Shown one piece after another: positions 59,544-64,000 of a stretch of DNA of 64,000 nucleotides (position 1 is the first letter of the stretch; each line of letters starts with the position of its first letter). The stretch lies in contig BLSF01000025.1 in assembly GCA_012862575.1 (NCBI GenBank), positions 434,001 to 498,000 of the forward strand, given 5' to 3'. The notes beneath the pieces are model-generated. The model worked only from the letters and a program-made list of their open reading frames with translations, was not told the origin of the DNA and did no database searches. A program made the translations under genes and the position numbers. Origin of the DNA: Parietichytrium sp. I65-24A. Taxonomy: Eukaryota > Sar > Bigyra > Thraustochytrida > Thraustochytriidae.

Positions 59544-62500
59544 CAAAACGAAAGCAACAAGGCTTGAGGCTCGCTCAGTGAGAGCTCGGAGCAAGGAAAC
59601 TCAAGAGAATGGCTCCCGAGTTGGCCCAAATATGTGTACACGATTCGTCGGTCAAGAAGAGTGAATAGTTTGTGTGATTTGCGAGAGAGTCCCTGGCCCG
59701 GCCCAGCCGTCTCTATTCTTTATGCGACACGGACGCGAAAGAGTCTTTATGCAACTGCTGCCTGATGTGAATTCGCTAAGCCTCTCTGTTGAGCAAGAAA
59801 ACAGCGATTCGACCTCGTTCACGGACCACAGCACGTGCCGCTAGAAGAGATCTACAACAAGAGAAGTGAAATTTAGCTACCCACCAGGTCAGAACCCGCT
59901 ACAGCTCCAACTCAAGCGCCACGATCGATATCAGCCAAGGCTCCTCTAATTCCGACTATTCACCTCGGCCAACCAAAAGCCAAGACCGCCGCGACGGAGA
60001 ACTCGTTTTCCTCGGACAGGCACCAAACCAGCGACAGGCACCAGCTTGAACAGCCTACACCACGGCTTCCACAGATGCCACGACCCCGAAATAGTCAACC
60101 AGTCCCACAATTTGCATAAGCAGAATCGCTACCAACTTGAACGCCGATATCCCCGAGCGGTCCCCAACTTTAGCCACGCAAGATGTACACACACCCGCCA
60201 GGTCTTGTCCACAACCCGACGTATCTATCCTCGATGCCAGCACTCCCTTCGCTTCGCAAGTAAACAAACTATTCCACACCACGCAACCGAGTCCTCGACT
60301 GCCTCCACAGTCCCAGCGCTCCCCACGACACGCAGCGCGACCCCAAATATGCACGCGCACACGCCGCCGTATGCAGCCGTTCCTCAATGCTCAAGTACGC
60401 ACGTATGTATTCCGCTGCGCTGAGTATCTGAGTATATATATATACGCGCCGCTTTCGATCGTCTCTTCAGTTTCTTCAGTCTTTTTCCGAGTTCCGTCTT
60501 TTCTGTCCTTTCCGAGTCTTCCTCGGAGTCTCCACTAAGGTATATCTATCAAAACTCGATATGCTCCATGTATATCGATATATATATATGCTAATGTATG
60601 TATACATATGTGCATATATGCTTATAGGATGAGAAATTGTACGTGAATAATATATATGCACTTCGTGTACCGGTAGTACTAGAATACTTATATATGAGCT
60701 TACACCGTTCAACTTTGAGCCGCAACCGAGGCAACGTGACTCCTACTGTAAACCTTAATTATCCCTACATCGCCACTTGAAAACAGCCCATGCCATAGCA
60801 GTCACACAGTCCTTCATAGGACGGGACTCCGAACAACACCAAAACGCGCATAAGGGTAGGCTAGCAGCCACTAAGGGCTCCCGAAAGGGGCGACGGGATG
60901 TGAGGGACTTATTCTGGGGCACTCGAGAGGAGAGAGAAGGAGAGGAGTTTCCCCGAGAGGGGGACGCCTATGAGAGACAGTCCCTTCCGTTGCCTGCGAG
61001 CAGAGCCTGAGGTAGCCACCGACTCCATAAAACAATAAGAATCGTCCATAAGTTAACCTCTCTATAAGTTCTCACTCGACCGTTCCGCAATCCTACCGGC
61101 TTAGGCACAGCTAGTTGATGCATTGATGAATAGGAAGCGTCCCCTAGAAAGCATTTCGGAACTCCCGCCACAATCCGTCGGTGCCAGCGCTAGCGACTGT
61201 TAGAATTTCAGTTAGGATTTGGCAGGTTGAATGATGAATGGAATTTGGATGAGTCGGGCGAGTTGGGAGTTGGAACTGTGGGTTCGAGTACTGGTACTGA
61301 GTAACAACAGAGAGCGCTTATTTTTGCAGTCAGAGTTCAGAATTAGAATTAACTGTAAATTAGTTCAGAAGTTCAGAAAAGGAATTATTTCAATTTTAAA
61401 AAAATTAAAATTCAATTTGAGTGAAGAGCAGTCACATTAGAAGTACGTGTTCATCCTCACTTTGTCGACTCTGCCGCTACGTCTGCACGAGTGCTCCGTG
61501 CCGTGGCTGGAAAGCTAGAGATTGTCTTGAGAAAAAAGATAAAATAAAATAAAAAGAAACGTTCGCTGTTTAGAAACCAATTCTAATCTCGATTAAAGAA
61601 GAGCGCAATGCAAAGAAGATGGATGTTCATCGAATTGAGAAGGAGAACACACATGTGTTTTTCAAATCAAAATAATCAATCCAAAATGCAAGACCTCTGT
61701 CACTTCCCATCCCAAACAGTCTCCCAGTCAAGGACGAAACAACCGGGGATATCGACAACGCAAGACATGTGTGTTGTCGTTGTTGTAGTTTCATTCATGA
61801 ACACGCTGTTTCATCAGTCGCACACTGTCGTGTTATTTTCTTCAATGAATGACTGTGAAGGAAAGCAATCAATCAATCAATCAATCAAATGATTCATAAC
61901 AATTCAGTCTTTATCACTTCATCGGAGCGGAGAGGTTTTCAAAGTTTCGCCATCTTTGCTCGACCTCAGGTAATACTCACATAGATATCGCTAATCTCTC
62001 TCGCCTTTTGCGGTTGGGATCGCCGGAGAACCGATCCCATGAACAAACCATAGAAGACTGATTATTTGCTACCACCTGTCTAAACACTTGGGTCCTATAC
62101 GAGTACTATTAGATATCTTAGGAAAACCGGACAATGCCAGCGCTCTTGCCTCCTTCTGTTCGCACACTGTAGTGAAACCCTCTAAATGTACTCTAGTCTG
62201 TCCAGTTCCCGTTTTGACTGCTGTAGCCGCATCTGCCGCCTCACGCCCTTCTCTCTCTGTCTCTCTATCCCTCTGTCTCCACCGTCTCCTCTCCAGGACA
62301 AACTCATGCACACTCGGAATAATTGCCCATTTTGTTTCTGAATTCTGTAGTTTGTAAAAGTTCACTCCGAGCCCTTTTCTCGGAGCATCTGACTTGCACT
62401 TTTAACTGAATTCTGTACATCAATCCCTCAGAAACTAATATTCTTATAAGTAGCATTCGTCTTCGCATAAGGTTGTCTTTGATCGTCATGCAGCTACTCG

Positions 62501-63576
62501 TTCCTTCACTTTAAAATCAAGCATGAAGGTTTCGTTTCAGAAGCCTCAATCAAAAGCTTCAGAAGGCTCCTTTTTTCAGGGCTCTATCCCTATCCATTCT
62601 CTATATAGTATTAGGGTTCTGGGATGGTATCTTGCGTCTCTTGTATGTCGTGCTGACTGTGTGAGTCGGGGGAAACGGTCGGTAGGTAATTTGGCTAGTC
62701 CTGACTATGGGACTATTTCCCCTTGTACCGAGTTCTTGGTGGAGCGATCGGAAGATCCAATAGCAGCTTCATAGATTATACACTGGTAGTGACAACTGAC
62801 AGTGTCGGAGAGGAGCAGCGCACTTTTTCTCTTGTAGCAGGCGTCGGAACTCCGTTAGCAGCATCCTTACCGAACTGCTACGTTGGGTGCTCGTCGTTGA
62901 TCGTGTCCTGATTTCAATGAAGAGAGGGGAGAAGACTATTTACTGTCAACATTAAGGTTAAGTAAGGGGGAAAGATCTTCGGCAGTTCCGAATTTTAGCC
63001 TACCGAAATCTTAGGGAACGGTAAGTTCCAGCCTTCCCTTCTTCTCTAAAGGTGGGACACTGTGCCCCTCCTGCATCGTGCAAGGCGCCGAACTGCCGCT
63101 TAGTAGGCCTTAACGTGAGAGATTTCCCGAAGTCTCCTCTCGGGGAAACAAGGGAAACAGCGAGGAACTCCCACTTTGATGGGCTTGAGTGACACTCTTG
63201 AGTGGCTTGGAAGAAATGAAAATCAAATCGATCAAATCAAAATGTTCATGTTCTCTTCAGTGAAAAGAATGTGAAGAAAAAGATCGATGAAATTCAGAAG
63301 AGAATGAACAGGGTACTGGTAAAGTGATGTTGATAGAAATATTAACATTTCAAAATCAGTCACCCTCAATGAATTGAATCAGGCAACCAATGTTCATTTG
63401 AGATGAAGCAAGTGTGAAAGTGTTCCATTCATCCTATTTATTCATTCATCCATCCATCCATCACAGTTTCCATCGATCGCACACAAAGGCACACAAATGC
63501 TGCCACTTTGGAATGGAGCTCGGGGCAAATTGCGCCAAAACGTTGATGCGCGCGACGGGAGAACCGCCTTTAGAGT
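59544..63576. other. 4-kb gene-poor region
   Basis: No gene is supported. The CXXC gene leader is at the left. A C/A-skewed tract covers 59860-60400. TA runs lie at 60431-60443 and 60580-60590. CTA/TAG-rich islands cover 60720-61200 and 62590-63180. A GTACT motif lies at 61286-61304, CAAT units at 61867-61888 and CATC units at 63440-63462. The short open frames here are unsupported. Confidence 0.45.
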
Positions 63577-63903
63577 TCAGACTTCAGAAGAACAGCTTGA
63601 GGAGAGCTCGAACAACCGACTGACGCGTTTCTGCCTCTCCTGACAGTTCAATGGATCAAACGCGGTGCTACTTTTGGCGGCCAGCTCGCGGAATCCCGGG
63701 TTGAGAGAATCTGTGCGCTGGCTGCGCTGGCGGCCAAGCTTTTGCCTTTCGCAAAACTTTCGCAGTTGCTGCTTCTCCTCAAGAAACCCATGGAAAATGG
63801 CGTTTACCTGCCGCGCGCTCAGGCTGCTTGCTTGTCGCAGAACGCAACCTCGCACCATATCCTTCTTCCCTTGTGCCATAGATAACGAGCCATCGGAATT
63901 CAT
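63577..63903 (-). CDS. Small hypothetical protein, possibly partial
   Basis: A 108-residue basic, helical protein starting at ATG 63903 (MNSDGSLSMAQGKK). The middle (LSARQVNAIFHGFLEEKQQL) looks like an amphipathic helix pair, followed by RKFCERQKLGRQRSQR. The end is Ser-rich. I recognise no domain. Composition is protein-like in this frame. It lies at the window edge, so an upstream exon beyond 64000 cannot be excluded; the frame just upstream of the ATG has no other ATG before an in-frame stop or the window end that I could confirm. Confidence 0.4.
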   Translation of the reverse strand: MNSDGSLSMAQGKKDMVRGCVLRQASSLSARQVNAIFHGFLEEKQQLRKFCERQKLGRQRSQRTDSLNPGFRELAAKSSTAFDPLNCQERQKRVSRLFELSSSCSSEV

Positions 63904-64000
63904 CAAGGAGTTCTCATGGATCGGCGATCAAGCAGGCAAAGCAGTTGAGAATTGAAAAAAATAATTATGATACACGGATTGTAATCAGGAATAAGTAAAT

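Noticed and set aside
1-64000. Transposons, LTR or virus-derived elements
   Set aside because: I looked for transposase, reverse transcriptase, integrase, capsid or long terminal repeats and recognised none. The intergenic blocks may include very old remains, but nothing identifiable.

Overview
The window looks like nuclear DNA of a free-living protist, most likely a stramenopile and perhaps a labyrinthulomycete (thraustochytrid-like). The evidence is indirect. The genes have eukaryotic domains (AP2, CXXC, PTP, SYLF, REEP, AF4/FMR2 C-terminal homology, PSMG4) and nearly all read as one uninterrupted frame. ATGs usually carry a purine at -3. A Tudor-like domain of the WPGINKPGG type, familiar to me from stramenopile proteins, is present. 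The complex I 75 kDa subunit is represented only by its C-terminal half behind a presequence-like N-terminus. No plastid gene is visible. The species assignment is inference.

Layout. 0-5 kb: an AP2-domain regulator (+) converges on a sterol-glucosyltransferase-like enzyme (-). 5-11.5 kb: a half-size ABC transporter (-) and an SGLT-type sodium/solute symporter (+) diverge. 13-19 kb: a large copper P1B-ATPase (+) converges on a bZIP-like protein (-). 19-23.4 kb is mostly non-coding, with one doubtful spliced gene. 23.4-28.5 kb: an unrecognised 729-residue protein (+), a SYLF-domain protein (-) and a possibly lipid-anchored NDK-like protein (-). 30-33.5 kb: a Tudor-like/coiled chromatin-type protein (+) and a classical protein tyrosine phosphatase (-). 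A 134-N assembly gap lies inside a TA microsatellite at 33.7 kb. 35.5-39 kb: an AF4/FMR2 CHD-like protein (+), proteasome chaperone PSMG4 (-) and a small unknown gene (-). 40.8-45.3 kb: a four-CBS/TPR fusion (+) converges on a CRAL-TRIO/tandem-PH protein (-). 49-57.5 kb, all on +: a REEP/HVA22 protein, a fused pseudouridine-degrading enzyme, the complex I molybdopterin-type domain and a multispanning membrane protein. 58-59.5 kb: a CXXC-like zinc-finger regulator (-). 59.5-63.6 kb is gene-poor, and a small unknown gene (-) closes the window.

The genes do not form a pathway cluster. They are independent housekeeping and regulatory genes arranged mainly in convergent and divergent pairs. Intergenic DNA falls into three types: microsatellite-rich stretches next to start codons (a different repeat at almost every gene), CTA/TAG-rich low-complexity islands, and C/A-skewed tracts. 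I recognise no transposon coding region, viral remnant, CRISPR array, rRNA or intact tRNA. The most informative items are the stand-alone complex I domain, the AF4/FMR2-type domain in a protist, the C-x3-C metal-binding domains of the copper ATPase, and the unusual fusions (CBS-TPR, CRAL-TRIO-PH-PH).
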